Source: Luteolibacter ambystomatis (GTDB taxonomy: Bacteria > Verrucomicrobiota > Verrucomicrobiia > Verrucomicrobiales > Akkermansiaceae). From it: DNA of 64,000 nt. Shown piece by piece: positions 38,383 to 46,640 of the stretch. The stretch covers positions 2,739,754 to 2,803,753 of the forward strand of contig NZ_CP073100.1 of the NCBI RefSeq assembly GCF_018137965.1, written 5' to 3'. The translations under genes and the position numbers were made by a program. The first letter of the stretch is position 1. Every line of letters begins with the position of its first letter. The notes beneath the pieces are model-generated. The model did not search any database. It saw nothing but the letters and a program-made list of their open reading frames with translations, and was not told where the DNA came from.

Positions 38383-39195
38383 TCACCACGGCAGCGCCAC
38401 CGGTTCGACCCCGGGAACGGCGATGGAGGCGGACAACGATACCATCCGCTGTGGGGAGTCGAAAACGTAAGCGCCACCGCTCAATTCCTTTCCGCGTTCC
38501 TCCACCCGTTCACCCCGCTGCTCGGCAGCAGCCAGATCGAGCACCGTGTGGTTGAGACCGGCCCGGTACGACATGCGGACGAAGCCCTTGCTCCAAGCCG
38601 GAGAACTCACAAACAGGGTATCGAGAATCCGCCGTCCTTCCGCGCTGGCATGGGAATTATTCCAAGTCTGCTCCAAGCCCGGATCTGCCTGCAGGTCTTT
38701 CAACCCGGCGGAGTCCATCGACCGCACCCATTGATCGAAGCTGGCCGCGTATGCGCGTGCCACCGCCATCCCATCTCGCGGGCGGAGCCGGTTGCGCTCA
38801 TCCAGTATCATCGGCAGCAGCAAATCGCGGGAGGTGGTGTGGAACTCCCCGCGCATCACCTTCGCCAGCTCTTGCGGATCGTAGCGACCTTCGCGCTCGA
38901 TCAGTGGACGCCAGCGTTTGAGATCCGCCTGCTTTCCGATGGTGGGAAGGAAATGCCGCACAATGGCCTGTTGCAAAACACGCTCCAATCCCAAGCTGGC
39001 AGTCTCGGTCTGAAGATTGGGCACATCAAGATCATGCAAACGATCCGCGAGATTCCCCACCAGGCCAGTGAGCCTGAGGGCTTCCGTTTCGTCTCCCGCC
39101 TGCGCGGCGAGACGGGCCTTCGCCAACAATATCTTGCCCGCATGGATATGGGCCCCGGCGGGCACGAAGCAGAAATCACCCGGCGGCAATACCAA
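38383..39195 (-). pseudogene. 5'-truncated gene of unknown function
   Basis: The frame encodes 270 residues. It has no ATG or GTG near its start; the only start is a TTG immediately preceded by an in-frame stop. The protein begins abruptly in what looks like the middle of a domain (LPPGDFCFVPAGAHIHAGKILLAKARLA), has no leader, and is mostly helical. Its 5' end lies under 60 bases from the arsenic operon operator. The likely history is that a longer secreted-protein gene lost its 5' part when the arsenic genes arrived or the region rearranged. I do not recognise the family. A real TTG-initiated protein cannot be excluded. Confidence 0.5.
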
Positions 39196-39254
39196 TCATT
39201 TGCAAGAAACCGCGGCTCTCCTCCGGTGATCGGACCTTGACCAACGCGCCTGTT

Positions 39255-39276
39255 CATGACGAAATTTCTCGTCATG
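39255..39276. promoter_or_regulatory. ArsR operator overlapping the arsR start
   Basis: CATGACGA and TCGTCATG are perfect 8-base inverted arms separated by 6 bases. The site spans the first possible arsR start codon (39256) and reaches the second (39274). A dyad of this kind at the head of an ArsR-led operon is where the repressor is expected to bind for autoregulation. It also argues that the true start is the second ATG. Confidence 0.6.
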
Positions 39277-39672
39277 ATAAATTCCGTCACGTTCTGCCGG
39301 TCGATCGGGGATGCCACCCGCTGGCGGATCGCCATGCTGGTGCGGGATGAGGCGCTGTGCGTGTGCGAGCTCGCGGACATCCTGCGGATGCCGCAGTCCT
39401 CCGTCTCCAGCCACGTGCAGATCCTGCGGAAAGCCGGCCTGCTGGAGAGCGAGCGCTGCGGCAAGTGGACCTACTTCCGCATCCAGCCGCGCTTCCGGAA
39501 GCTTCTCTCCACCCTCGCCGCCAGCCTGGGATCGCCCTCTCAAAAAACGGAAGCCGCCGATCTCAAACGCGCCGTGACCCGCATGGAAAAGCGCGCGTCG
39601 AGTTGCTGCCCCGGTTCCGTAAAACTCATCTCCTCCACCTCTTCCAAAGTCTCCACACGCTGCTGCTCATGA
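39274..39672 (+). CDS. arsR: ArsR-family metalloregulatory repressor
   Basis: The 132-residue winged-helix protein has the family core FCRSIGDATRWRIAMLV, then the metal-sensing helix with CVCEL (the ELCVCDL equivalent, both cysteines present), then the recognition helix QSSVSSHVQILRKAGLL. It carries an extra cysteine pair near the C-terminus (SSCCPG). It should repress the operon and leave DNA when arsenite or antimonite binds the cysteines. The ATG at 39256 would add six residues but lies inside the operator. The stop overlaps the next gene's start (ATGA), so the two are coupled. Confidence 0.88.
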   Translation: MINSVTFCRSIGDATRWRIAMLVRDEALCVCELADILRMPQSSVSSHVQILRKAGLLESERCGKWTYFRIQPRFRKLLSTLAASLGSPSQKTEAADLKRAVTRMEKRASSCCPGSVKLISSTSSKVSTRCCS

Positions 39673-40127
39673 TCCTCTCCGAACTGAAGTCCCTGCTGGC
39701 GGAACACTCCACCCGCCAGTTCCACATCAGCTTGCCCGATGGCGATGCCGTTCCCGTGTGCTTCCACGTCACGGAAGTCGGCCGGACGCAAAAGACCTTC
39801 CTGGATTGTGGAGGCACCCGTCGCGATACCGTCACCTGCCAGCTCCAGGTCTGGGTGGTCCCGGATGTGGGCCATCGTCTGGAAACCGGCAAGATGGCGG
39901 CCATTCTCCGGAAAGCGAAAACCCTGCTGCCGGACGAGTCCGTCCCCGTCGAAATCGAATACGAGGACCGCATCATCTCCCAATACACCATCTCCCGCCA
40001 TGAAGTGACGGGGGAAGCCGTCGTGCTATATCTCACCCACAAGCACACCGAGTGCCTGGCTCCGGAGCTCTGTGGCTTGCCGCCCATCGGCGGCAACCGT
40101 TGCCTTGGCCCCCAAGGATGCTGCTGA
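39669..40127 (+). CDS. DUF6428-like protein of arsenic operons
   Basis: The 152-residue protein begins LSELKSLLAEHSTRQFHISL and contains FHVTEVGRTQKTFLDCGGT and QLQVWVVPDVGHRLETGKM, which match small cytosolic proteins I associate with DUF6428. They commonly sit between arsR and arsenic-resistance genes in Bacteroidetes and Verrucomicrobia. It has several cysteines (DCGG, CLAPELC, and a CC at the end) that could bind arsenic, but no function is established. It overlaps arsR by 4 bases and precedes aqpS by 5 bases, so it is part of the operon. Two in-frame upstream starts were rejected because they lie inside arsR. Confidence 0.75.
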   Translation: MILSELKSLLAEHSTRQFHISLPDGDAVPVCFHVTEVGRTQKTFLDCGGTRRDTVTCQLQVWVVPDVGHRLETGKMAAILRKAKTLLPDESVPVEIEYEDRIISQYTISRHEVTGEAVVLYLTHKHTECLAPELCGLPPIGGNRCLGPQGCC

Positions 40128-40132
40128 CTCCC

Positions 40133-40798
40133 ATGAAACGTCTCCTCGCCGAGTGCCTCGGCACCTTCATCCTCGTCTTCGCCGGGACCAGCGCGATCGT
40201 GGTGAACCACACCACCGGCAGCGTGATCGGCCATGCGGGGATCGCGCTGGTCTTCGGCCTGGTGGTGCTGGCGATGATCCACACCTTCGGCGATGTCAGC
40301 GGCGCGCATCTCAATCCGGCCGTGACGCTCGGCTTCGCAGCGGCACGGCGTTTTCCGTTGAACGAAGTGCCCGGCTACCTGCTCGCCCAATTCGGAGGGG
40401 CCATCACCGCCAGCATGGCGGTGAAACTACTATTCCCGCAGTCGATCACGCTCGGAGCCACGCTTCCTTCCGGCGGCTGGCAACAGAGTTTCATCCTGGA
40501 AGCGATCCTCACCTTCATCCTCATGCTGGTGATCCTCAGCGTCTCCACCGGCGCGAAGGAAAAGGGTATCACCGCGGGCATCGCCATCGGTGGCGTGGTC
40601 GCACTCGAGGCGATGTTCGCCGGTCCCATCTGCGGAGCCTCGATGAACCCCGCACGCTCGCTGGGTCCGGCGCTGGTTTCCGGACACCTGGACTCCCTCT
40701 GGATCTACCTCACCGCCACCGTGCTCGGCGCGCTGGCCGCCGTTCCGATCTGCATCGGTATCCGCGAACCCGGCTGCTGTGATGGCAAATGCCACTGA
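40133..40798 (+). CDS. aqpS: Aquaglyceroporin of the arsenic operon (AqpS-like)
   Basis: The 221-residue protein is an MIP-family channel with six membrane segments and both half-helix motifs, HLNPAVTL (near 62) and SMNPARSL (near 177). The usual arsenite efflux pump gene (arsB or acr3) is absent here. This layout, with an aquaporin between arsR and arsC, matches the known Sinorhizobium arrangement, in which arsenite made by ArsC leaves down its gradient through AqpS. The C-terminus ends in a cysteine-rich tail (EPGCCDGKCH) that may bind metalloid. It lies in the inner membrane. Confidence 0.85.
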   Translation: MKRLLAECLGTFILVFAGTSAIVVNHTTGSVIGHAGIALVFGLVVLAMIHTFGDVSGAHLNPAVTLGFAAARRFPLNEVPGYLLAQFGGAITASMAVKLLFPQSITLGATLPSGGWQQSFILEAILTFILMLVILSVSTGAKEKGITAGIAIGGVVALEAMFAGPICGASMNPARSLGPALVSGHLDSLWIYLTATVLGALAAVPICIGIREPGCCDGKCH

Positions 40799-40817
40799 AC
40801 CCCGCCTCCCAACCTTC

Positions 40818-41258
40818 ATGTCCTCCCTCCCCATCATCCTCGTCCTCTGCACCGGCAATTCCTGCCGCTCCCACCTCGCTGAAGGTATCCTGCGCAACGC
40901 ACTCGGCGACCGCTTCCGCATCGAAAGCGCCGGATCGAAGCCCGCCGGTTACGTCCATCCGCTCGCCATCCGCGCCATGGAGGAAATCAACATCGACATC
41001 AGCAGCCATCGTTCGAAGCACCTCGATGAGTTTCTGAGCGACACCGTGGAAACCGTCATCACGGTCTGCGGCCATGCCGACCAGGCCTGCCCGATGTTCC
41101 CCGGCCAGATGAACCGCCACCATTTCCCCTTTGATGATCCCGCGCACGCCACCGGCACGGAGGACGAGCAGATGGCCGTCTTCCGCCGGGTGCGCGATGA
41201 GATCCGCACCGTCTTCGAAGCCTATGCGGCGGGGCGGCTCGATTCCCTCCGAGCCTGA
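40818..41258 (+). CDS. arsC: Arsenate reductase, thioredoxin-coupled LMW-phosphatase type
   Basis: The 146-residue protein has the P-loop CTGNSCRS (C11, C-x5-R) and the redox pair C84 and C91 in CGHADQACPMFPG. This is the three-cysteine arrangement of the Staphylococcus pI258 ArsC (10, 82, 89). It reduces arsenate to arsenite in the cytoplasm using thioredoxin. An in-frame ATG at 40782 overlaps the aqpS end, but the 40818 start places the P-loop cysteine at the usual distance. It is the last gene of the arsenic operon. Confidence 0.93.
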   Translation: MSSLPIILVLCTGNSCRSHLAEGILRNALGDRFRIESAGSKPAGYVHPLAIRAMEEINIDISSHRSKHLDEFLSDTVETVITVCGHADQACPMFPGQMNRHHFPFDDPAHATGTEDEQMAVFRRVRDEIRTVFEAYAAGRLDSLRA

Positions 41259-41326
41259 AGCGCACGCTTGCGACCGGGAGAATGTCCGAAAGATACAGGC
41301 CGCACCCGGCGTTTTGCACGCATTGC

Positions 41327-42463
41327 ATGAAATACCCCGAACCTATTTCCCGGCGCAACTCGCTGAAAACAATCGGACTAGGCTGGATGGCATTGCAGTG
41401 CCCCACCCTGCTCCAAGCCCAGACCAAGCAGCCCGCTCCGTCCCGCGCCCGTGAGGTGACGGACTGGCTCGACCGCTACTGGGACGACAAGCGCGAGATC
41501 TACATGGACAAGGCCGACAAGAAGAACCCCACCGCGATCTGGGCCGGGGGCATTCTGTTCTCCACGCTGGTCGCCGCCGCCCGCCACGACAAGCAACGCT
41601 TCCAGCCGATGATGAACCACTACTTCAAGGGGTTGGAGGCCTACTGGGACCCGAAGGTGAAGATTCCCGGCTACGAACCGCTACCCACCGCCGGCAATGG
41701 CAACGACAAGTACTACGACGACAACGCGTGGATGGTGCTCACCTTTCTGGAAGCCTACGAGCAAACCGGAGAGGCGAAGTACCTGCGCCGGGCGAAGGAG
41801 ACGCACGACTTCGTCCTCAGCGGCTGGGACGACCAGCTCGGCGGCGGCATCTGGTGGCATGAACGCCACAATGATGATGCGAAAAACACCTGCGTGAACG
41901 CCCCCGCCGCCCTGAGCTGCTTCCGCCTTTCCAAGTTCAGCGATCCGAAGACGGCGGAGAAGCTCATTGCCCAGGGCAAAAAGATCGTCGAATGGACGGT
42001 GAAGACCCTGCAATCCGAGGACGGTCTGTTCATGGACCACATCAAGGTTTCCACCGGCAAGATCAGCCGCGCGCGCCTCACCTACAATACGGCACTGATG
42101 CTGCGCTGCTTCCTGTGGCTCCACAGCTACACCAATGATCCCGCCCACCTCGCGGAAGCCAAGCGCGTGGCGAAGGCCGCGGACTCGTTCCTGGATGGCA
42201 ATGGCGTTTATCGCGATTTACAAAAGTGGTCGCACCTCATGGTCGAGGCGGATATCGAGATGTACCGCCACACCAAGGATGACTATTACCTGAACCGCGC
42301 CAAAAAGACCTGCACCGCACATTACGATTCGTGGAAATCCGCGCCAAAACCGGAGGTCATCGACAATGCCTCATGCGCCCGCGAATTGTGGCTGCTCGAA
42401 GACCTCGACAGCCCCGCCGCCGTGAGATTCTGGCAAAATTCGGACAACCCCCGGAAGTCCTGA
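41327..42463 (+). CDS. Glycoside hydrolase family 76 (alpha-1,6-mannanase-like), Tat-exported
   Basis: The 378-residue product begins with a twin-arginine signal (SRRNSLKTIGLGW) close to the SRRxFLK consensus. The body is an alpha/alpha-barrel with the GH76 catalytic aspartate pair in YYDDNAWM (D131, D132) and repeats such as YLRRAKETHDFVL and LGGGIWWHER. The family cleaves alpha-1,6-mannans. The start at 41282 would put 15 extra residues before the Tat motif, so the second ATG was chosen. It follows arsC by 68 bases and may be separately transcribed. The tatA gene lies 190 bases downstream. Confidence 0.85.
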   Translation: MKYPEPISRRNSLKTIGLGWMALQCPTLLQAQTKQPAPSRAREVTDWLDRYWDDKREIYMDKADKKNPTAIWAGGILFSTLVAAARHDKQRFQPMMNHYFKGLEAYWDPKVKIPGYEPLPTAGNGNDKYYDDNAWMVLTFLEAYEQTGEAKYLRRAKETHDFVLSGWDDQLGGGIWWHERHNDDAKNTCVNAPAALSCFRLSKFSDPKTAEKLIAQGKKIVEWTVKTLQSEDGLFMDHIKVSTGKISRARLTYNTALMLRCFLWLHSYTNDPAHLAEAKRVAKAADSFLDGNGVYRDLQKWSHLMVEADIEMYRHTKDDYYLNRAKKTCTAHYDSWKSAPKPEVIDNASCARELWLLEDLDSPAAVRFWQNSDNPRKS

Positions 42464-42653
42464 TCCGTGGCGGCTCGATGGCCGGAAATAGTCCGGATTC
42501 CGCCCGTCAGGGGACAAAAAACGGCTTTCCCATACCCTGCCGGTACGCGACTGTCCCGGCAGGGAGCTGAATGCCGGATGGCTTGAGTTCTTGCCACGCC
42601 CGGGCCGGGCGGAGAATATCCTTTCATATCAAAAACATCAGTCCTCCAGTTTT

Positions 42654-42845
42654 ATGAATCTGCCTCTCGCCATTCTGAGCCCTGTCGAAATCGGTCTCAT
42701 CCTCGTGGTCCTGTTGCTGCTCTTCGGCGCGAAGAAGCTGCCGGAGCTCGCCCGCGGCGTGGGCAAAAGCCTCGGTGAATTCCACAAGGGCAAGGCCGAA
42801 AGCGAAGTCGAGAAGCCGAAGAGCGACTCCGACAAGCAGGCCTGA
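42654..42845 (+). CDS. tatA: Twin-arginine translocase subunit TatA/TatE
   Basis: The 63-residue protein has the standard plan: a short periplasmic N-terminus, one membrane helix (SPVEIGLILVVLLLLFGAKK), the hinge FGAKKLPELARGVGKSLGEF, and a charged C-terminal tail. It forms the pore of the Tat system in the inner membrane. No tatB or tatC is nearby. An upstream ORF start adds an unlikely cysteine-free extension before the membrane helix and was rejected. Two Tat-signal enzymes occur in the window, one of them immediately upstream. Confidence 0.92.
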   Translation: MNLPLAILSPVEIGLILVVLLLLFGAKKLPELARGVGKSLGEFHKGKAESEVEKPKSDSDKQA

Positions 42846-42861
42846 TACTGATACAGAGCAA

Positions 42862-43036
42862 GCCCGTGGCTGGAGCATCTTGCTCCGGTCCGGGGTTGTT
42901 TTCGTTGCCCGGTTCCCAATCTCATTGGAAATCGCGGTGTCGGGACACCACGGAGGTTTGATAGTGACCGGAGGAGGGAGGTCCGGAGCGGGGACGCTCC
43001 GGACACGGACTGGAGCAAGATGCTCCAGCCACGGGC
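42862..43036. terminator. Palindrome between the convergent tatA and TonB-receptor genes
   Basis: Perfect 25-base arms (42862-42886 and 43012-43036) enclose 125 bases. Inside is a further hairpin, GTCCGGAGC-N6-GCTCCGGAC, at 42981-43004. The arms contain GGAGCATCTTGCTCC, itself self-complementary. It fills the gap between convergent genes, a place for a bidirectional terminator. Its arm sequence differs from the palindromes at 4831 and 18637. Confidence 0.65.
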
Positions 43037-43052
43037 CGATTGCCAGGCCCTC

Positions 43053-45497
43053 TCAGAAAGTATAGGTCGCGGAGAGGTAGAAGTTGGTGCCCGCAGCCGT
43101 GGACCGGTCATCCACCGAGCCCGCCTGACCCCCGAAGACATCGAGGCCCAGGTGCCCGCCACCCCGGCGGACCGTGCTCCAGTTCCAATACTTCTCGTTG
43201 AACAGGTTGTTCACCCCGGCATTGAGCGTGACGCTTTCGATCGGGTGATACCACGCGACGATATCAAGCGTGAACCACGCCGGTGGCCGGAACATCCGTC
43301 CGTTCATGGTGGTGTCATCCGTGCGGGTGACGGCGGCGGTGTAGGTGCCGAGCAACTTGGCCCCGTATTTCGCATCCGGTTCCTGATATCCGATCCAGCC
43401 CACCGTCTTCCAGGGATCGACGGTATTGAGCGCCGTGCCCTTGGTCTGGTTTTCACCATAGACCCGCCCGGAACTCAGGCCCAGCGTGAAGCCATCGAAC
43501 CGCCTGTCGGTTTCGCCCACGTTCCACTCCGCGCTGGCCTCGAGGCCGTAGATGATCGCCGCGCCGATGTTCTCCGTGGTCACCAGCACGGTGCCGTCCG
43601 GCATCGTATCCACCGGGACGTTGCCGTTGATGTAATCGCGATACTTCGTGAAGAAGGCCTCGATGCCCACCTTGCCCAGCCCGGACTCACCCTTGTAGCC
43701 CAGCTTGAAGGCGTGGCTCAGTTCTTCACGCAGGTCCGGATTCGGCACGGTGATCTGCTGGAAGCCGCCCGCGGGGTGCTCGAAGATCATCGTGAGCTCC
43801 TCCGCCGTGGGATTGCGGATGCCCATGCTGTATCCGGCGTAGGCTCGCGTGTGATCGGTGATCTTGTATTGAAGATCGAACCGTGGCGAGAGTCCGAAGT
43901 TCTCGTAGCCGCTGGAGGGCTTGAGGCCCAGATCGAGCAGGGCTCCAAGGCGCGCCAGATACGCCGGAGTCAGTTCGGCATTGATCTGATGGAAGTCACC
44001 GCGGAGACCCAGCGTGGTGCTCCAGCGCGAGCTCAGCTCGATCTCATCCTGGATGAAGATTCCCAGCCGGTTGGTCTCGGAGGGAGCGAAGGAGATGCGG
44101 TCGAACACCGTGGTCCGGGTGGAAACGATGGGCAGGCCGCCGTCCGGATTCGGCAGCACCACGCCATCGGTCTCGATGCGGTCGAAGCGGTTCGATGAAT
44201 TTTCCTGCGAAACATCCACGCCTCCGAGGAAGCGGTGCTTCAACCCGAACAACTCGAAGTCGCGACGCGCGATCGAATTGATGCCGTAGATCTCGGTTTC
44301 GAAATCGATCTTCTGGCGGCGGTTGCGTCCTTCGGTGGAGTCGATCCCCCACTCCTCGGGGAAGCCGGTCTCGCGGCGCGGATTGGTGCTGCGGTTGCGC
44401 GTGCCCATGTCCGCGTCCTGCCAATAAACATGCGTGTCCAAGGTGTCGATAACGCCCCCCACCGGTTCGTATAGCCAGTTCAGGCTGATGCGCTGGCGGT
44501 CCACGGCCTGCCAGTTGTCGATGCTCTTCTTGAAGATGTTGAACATCTCGATCGACGGATGGAGCGCGCTGCGCATGTCCGCGTGGATGCTGCGGTGGTA
44601 GTTCTCCAGCGTCAGCAGGAAGTGGTTTTCCCCGGAGCCATAGCCCGCCTTGGCGAGCCACGCGCTGCTGTCCATCTGCATCGGGTCCGGCGGGATGGTG
44701 CCATTGTTGGCGGTCTCCTCACCCTCGCGTCCGGCATAGACGAGCATGATGTCGAAGTCCCCCTCCTTCATCGCCCCGCCGAGCTGCCACGCGAGGCCCT
44801 CGTTGCGTGAGAAATACTGGGTGCGTGCGAAGCCGCCCCAGTTCTTCTTTCCCAGCAGATCGTCGGAGCCCAGCGTCTTCATCGAAACCATGCCGCCCAT
44901 GGCATCGCTGCCGTAGAGCGCGCTCGCGCCGCCCTTGAGGATCTCCACCAGCTGGAACATCGCCGGATCGAAGTAATCGCGGCCGATTCCGCCCGCGCCG
45001 GTTTCCGCGCCCGCGTCGAAGGAGGTCGAGGCATACTCCGGAGGCTGGCGGATGCCATCCACCTCCACGCCCACGCGGTTGCCCTCGGTGCCGCGGATGT
45101 TGAAGCTGCTCGATCCGCTCGCCGCATAGGCCACGGCACCATCGCCGGTGGTCATGTCGAACGGCACCACCACGGTGGGATCGTACTTCACGATGCCACC
45201 GAGATCCTGGGCGCCGGTCTGAAGCAGCGCCTCGCGGTCCACGCTTGCTACGGTACCCGCGGTATCCAGCCACGACCGCTGCGTGCGGGTGGCCACCACC
45301 ACCATTTCCTCAAGCTGTGGGAGGATGCCTCCGGAATCCTCCTTGCCGGCATCCTGCTTTTTCTCTTCCGGATCAACGACCGGAGCGGCGTCCTGCGCCG
45401 GGACCGAACCCGCCAGGCAAAGCGAGAGCATCCACACGAGGTGGAAACGGCTCCCGGCATGCCTGACGGCCGGAAGCATCCAATGGAAACCATTCAT
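43053..45497 (-). CDS. TonB-dependent receptor of the haem/haemoglobin type
   Basis: The 814-residue protein has a signal peptide (FHLVWMLSLCLAGSVPA), a TonB-box-like EEMVVVATRT, a plug domain (FNIRGTEGNRVGVEVDG, then LVEILKGGASALYGSDAMGG) and a 22-strand-type barrel ending in the outer-membrane signature YLSATYTF. In the barrel, SMGIRNPTAEEL and VPNPDLREEL occupy the places of the FRAP and NPNL boxes of haem receptors, with a histidine between them (FEHPAGG). The boxes are degenerate, so haem is likely but not certain. The upstream gene ends 49 bases away on the same strand, so it is probably the last gene of a three-gene operon. It imports its ligand across the outer membrane with TonB energy. 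Confidence 0.88.
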   Translation of the reverse strand: MNGFHWMLPAVRHAGSRFHLVWMLSLCLAGSVPAQDAAPVVDPEEKKQDAGKEDSGGILPQLEEMVVVATRTQRSWLDTAGTVASVDREALLQTGAQDLGGIVKYDPTVVVPFDMTTGDGAVAYAASGSSSFNIRGTEGNRVGVEVDGIRQPPEYASTSFDAGAETGAGGIGRDYFDPAMFQLVEILKGGASALYGSDAMGGMVSMKTLGSDDLLGKKNWGGFARTQYFSRNEGLAWQLGGAMKEGDFDIMLVYAGREGEETANNGTIPPDPMQMDSSAWLAKAGYGSGENHFLLTLENYHRSIHADMRSALHPSIEMFNIFKKSIDNWQAVDRQRISLNWLYEPVGGVIDTLDTHVYWQDADMGTRNRSTNPRRETGFPEEWGIDSTEGRNRRQKIDFETEIYGINSIARRDFELFGLKHRFLGGVDVSQENSSNRFDRIETDGVVLPNPDGGLPIVSTRTTVFDRISFAPSETNRLGIFIQDEIELSSRWSTTLGLRGDFHQINAELTPAYLARLGALLDLGLKPSSGYENFGLSPRFDLQYKITDHTRAYAGYSMGIRNPTAEELTMIFEHPAGGFQQITVPNPDLREELSHAFKLGYKGESGLGKVGIEAFFTKYRDYINGNVPVDTMPDGTVLVTTENIGAAIIYGLEASAEWNVGETDRRFDGFTLGLSSGRVYGENQTKGTALNTVDPWKTVGWIGYQEPDAKYGAKLLGTYTAAVTRTDDTTMNGRMFRPPAWFTLDIVAWYHPIESVTLNAGVNNLFNEKYWNWSTVRRGGGHLGLDVFGGQAGSVDDRSTAAGTNFYLSATYTF

Positions 45498-45546
45498 CTG
45501 TCAAAAGTGGGAGGTATCGCCGCACACCTGCGGCCAGGAGAGAAGT

Positions 45547-46614
45547 TCAACGGCTGACTTCGAGGCGCATCATCCGCCGTGGATTGGCGGACATCATGGC
45601 ATCATCGGAAACCTTGACCGATGATCGGCCGCTGGCAGTCACGACGGCCACACCGGATGCTCCGGTGCCCGACCACGACCACGCACCGGTGCCCACCTTC
45701 GTCGCAAGCGTCGACCAGGTCGTGAGATCGTTCGCCACCTTCACCCGGTAGGTGATCTCGGCCGGCGGAGTGTCGGGAATGGAGAACCCGATCCGCAGCC
45801 GTCCGTCCAAGCTCTCGGGCACGGGCGAGGCGGACCGGCCATTGTCGATGGTGGCGAGCGTGGGATTGGTCCCCAGCGCGTACTCCATCAGATTGGGTAC
45901 GCCATCGCGATCGGGGTCCGCCAGATCCGCCGCATTGCCGCTGTTCTCCGTGGTTTGGAAATACAACTGCCGCCACGTCTCAAGCGGAGTGGTGGGAGCT
46001 CCGCCGACCTGCTGGAAATCCGATGCCACATCGATCCGCGCGCCGACCACCGAGGTATGGTTGGCCAGCGGCATATGGATCTTCACGCTGTGGATTACAT
46101 CCGTGACCCCGGAGAGATCCCATTGCCACGTCACACCGCGGTAGGTGAAGGAGTCGATGTTCTCCATCTCCGGCACGCCGGTGTTGTTGTCCACCACCTT
46201 GGTGCCATCCAGGATCATCGGCAGCGTGGCGTGGATCTGCTGGTTTCCGCCATTGTAGCTCAGCACCGGACCGCCATTGAACGGAAAGGTCACGGCGGGA
46301 TCCCAGGTGACATCGAGCTGGTAGACCGCGTGCTGGATGTCGAAGTTGGTGGCGGTCTGGTTGACCGTCATCGAATACGCTCCGGTCCAGCTGTAGAGAC
46401 CCATGCCCGCACCGTATCCCGGACTGGCGACCGTCATCGTGCCGGTCATGGTCGAGGGTTTGTCCGGGATGCGATATGGATTCTGAGAGGCGAGAAAGGT
46501 CCAATAGGTCGTTTTGACCAGACCATCCAGCGCGTGGTTTTTCAGCAGCGATTGCGCGGTCACGGGCAAGGCGCCAAGCAGAAACGCTGTGGTGATAGTG
46601 AGTGAACGGAACAT
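45547..46614 (-). CDS. Secreted protein with the novel LSGV/His domain and a conserved C-terminal module
   Basis: The 355-residue product has a signal peptide (MFRSLTITTAFLLGALPVTA). Residues about 20-210 contain a segment (YRGVTWQWDLSGVTDVIHSV, then LANHTSVVGARID) that aligns with the divergent gene's product and with the N-terminus of the upstream repeat protein. The histidine in ANHT aligns in all three. Residues about 215-355 are the shared C-terminal module (TWRQLYFQ, ADPDRDGVPNLMEYALGTNP, YRVKVANDLTTWSTL, ending MMRLEVSR). It sits 26 bases after the repeat-protein gene and 49 bases before the receptor, in the middle of the operon. I do not recognise a known family; binding a ligand delivered to the receptor is an inference. 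Confidence 0.75.
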   Translation of the reverse strand: MFRSLTITTAFLLGALPVTAQSLLKNHALDGLVKTTYWTFLASQNPYRIPDKPSTMTGTMTVASPGYGAGMGLYSWTGAYSMTVNQTATNFDIQHAVYQLDVTWDPAVTFPFNGGPVLSYNGGNQQIHATLPMILDGTKVVDNNTGVPEMENIDSFTYRGVTWQWDLSGVTDVIHSVKIHMPLANHTSVVGARIDVASDFQQVGGAPTTPLETWRQLYFQTTENSGNAADLADPDRDGVPNLMEYALGTNPTLATIDNGRSASPVPESLDGRLRIGFSIPDTPPAEITYRVKVANDLTTWSTLATKVGTGAWSWSGTGASGVAVVTASGRSSVKVSDDAMMSANPRRMMRLEVSR

Positions 46615-46640
46615 GGCAATGAGGATGAAAGCTCCAACGT

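Noticed and set aside
39256-39273. Upstream ATG as the arsR start
   Set aside because: It lies inside the operator dyad, and the downstream ATG gives the usual short N-terminus before the helix-turn-helix.
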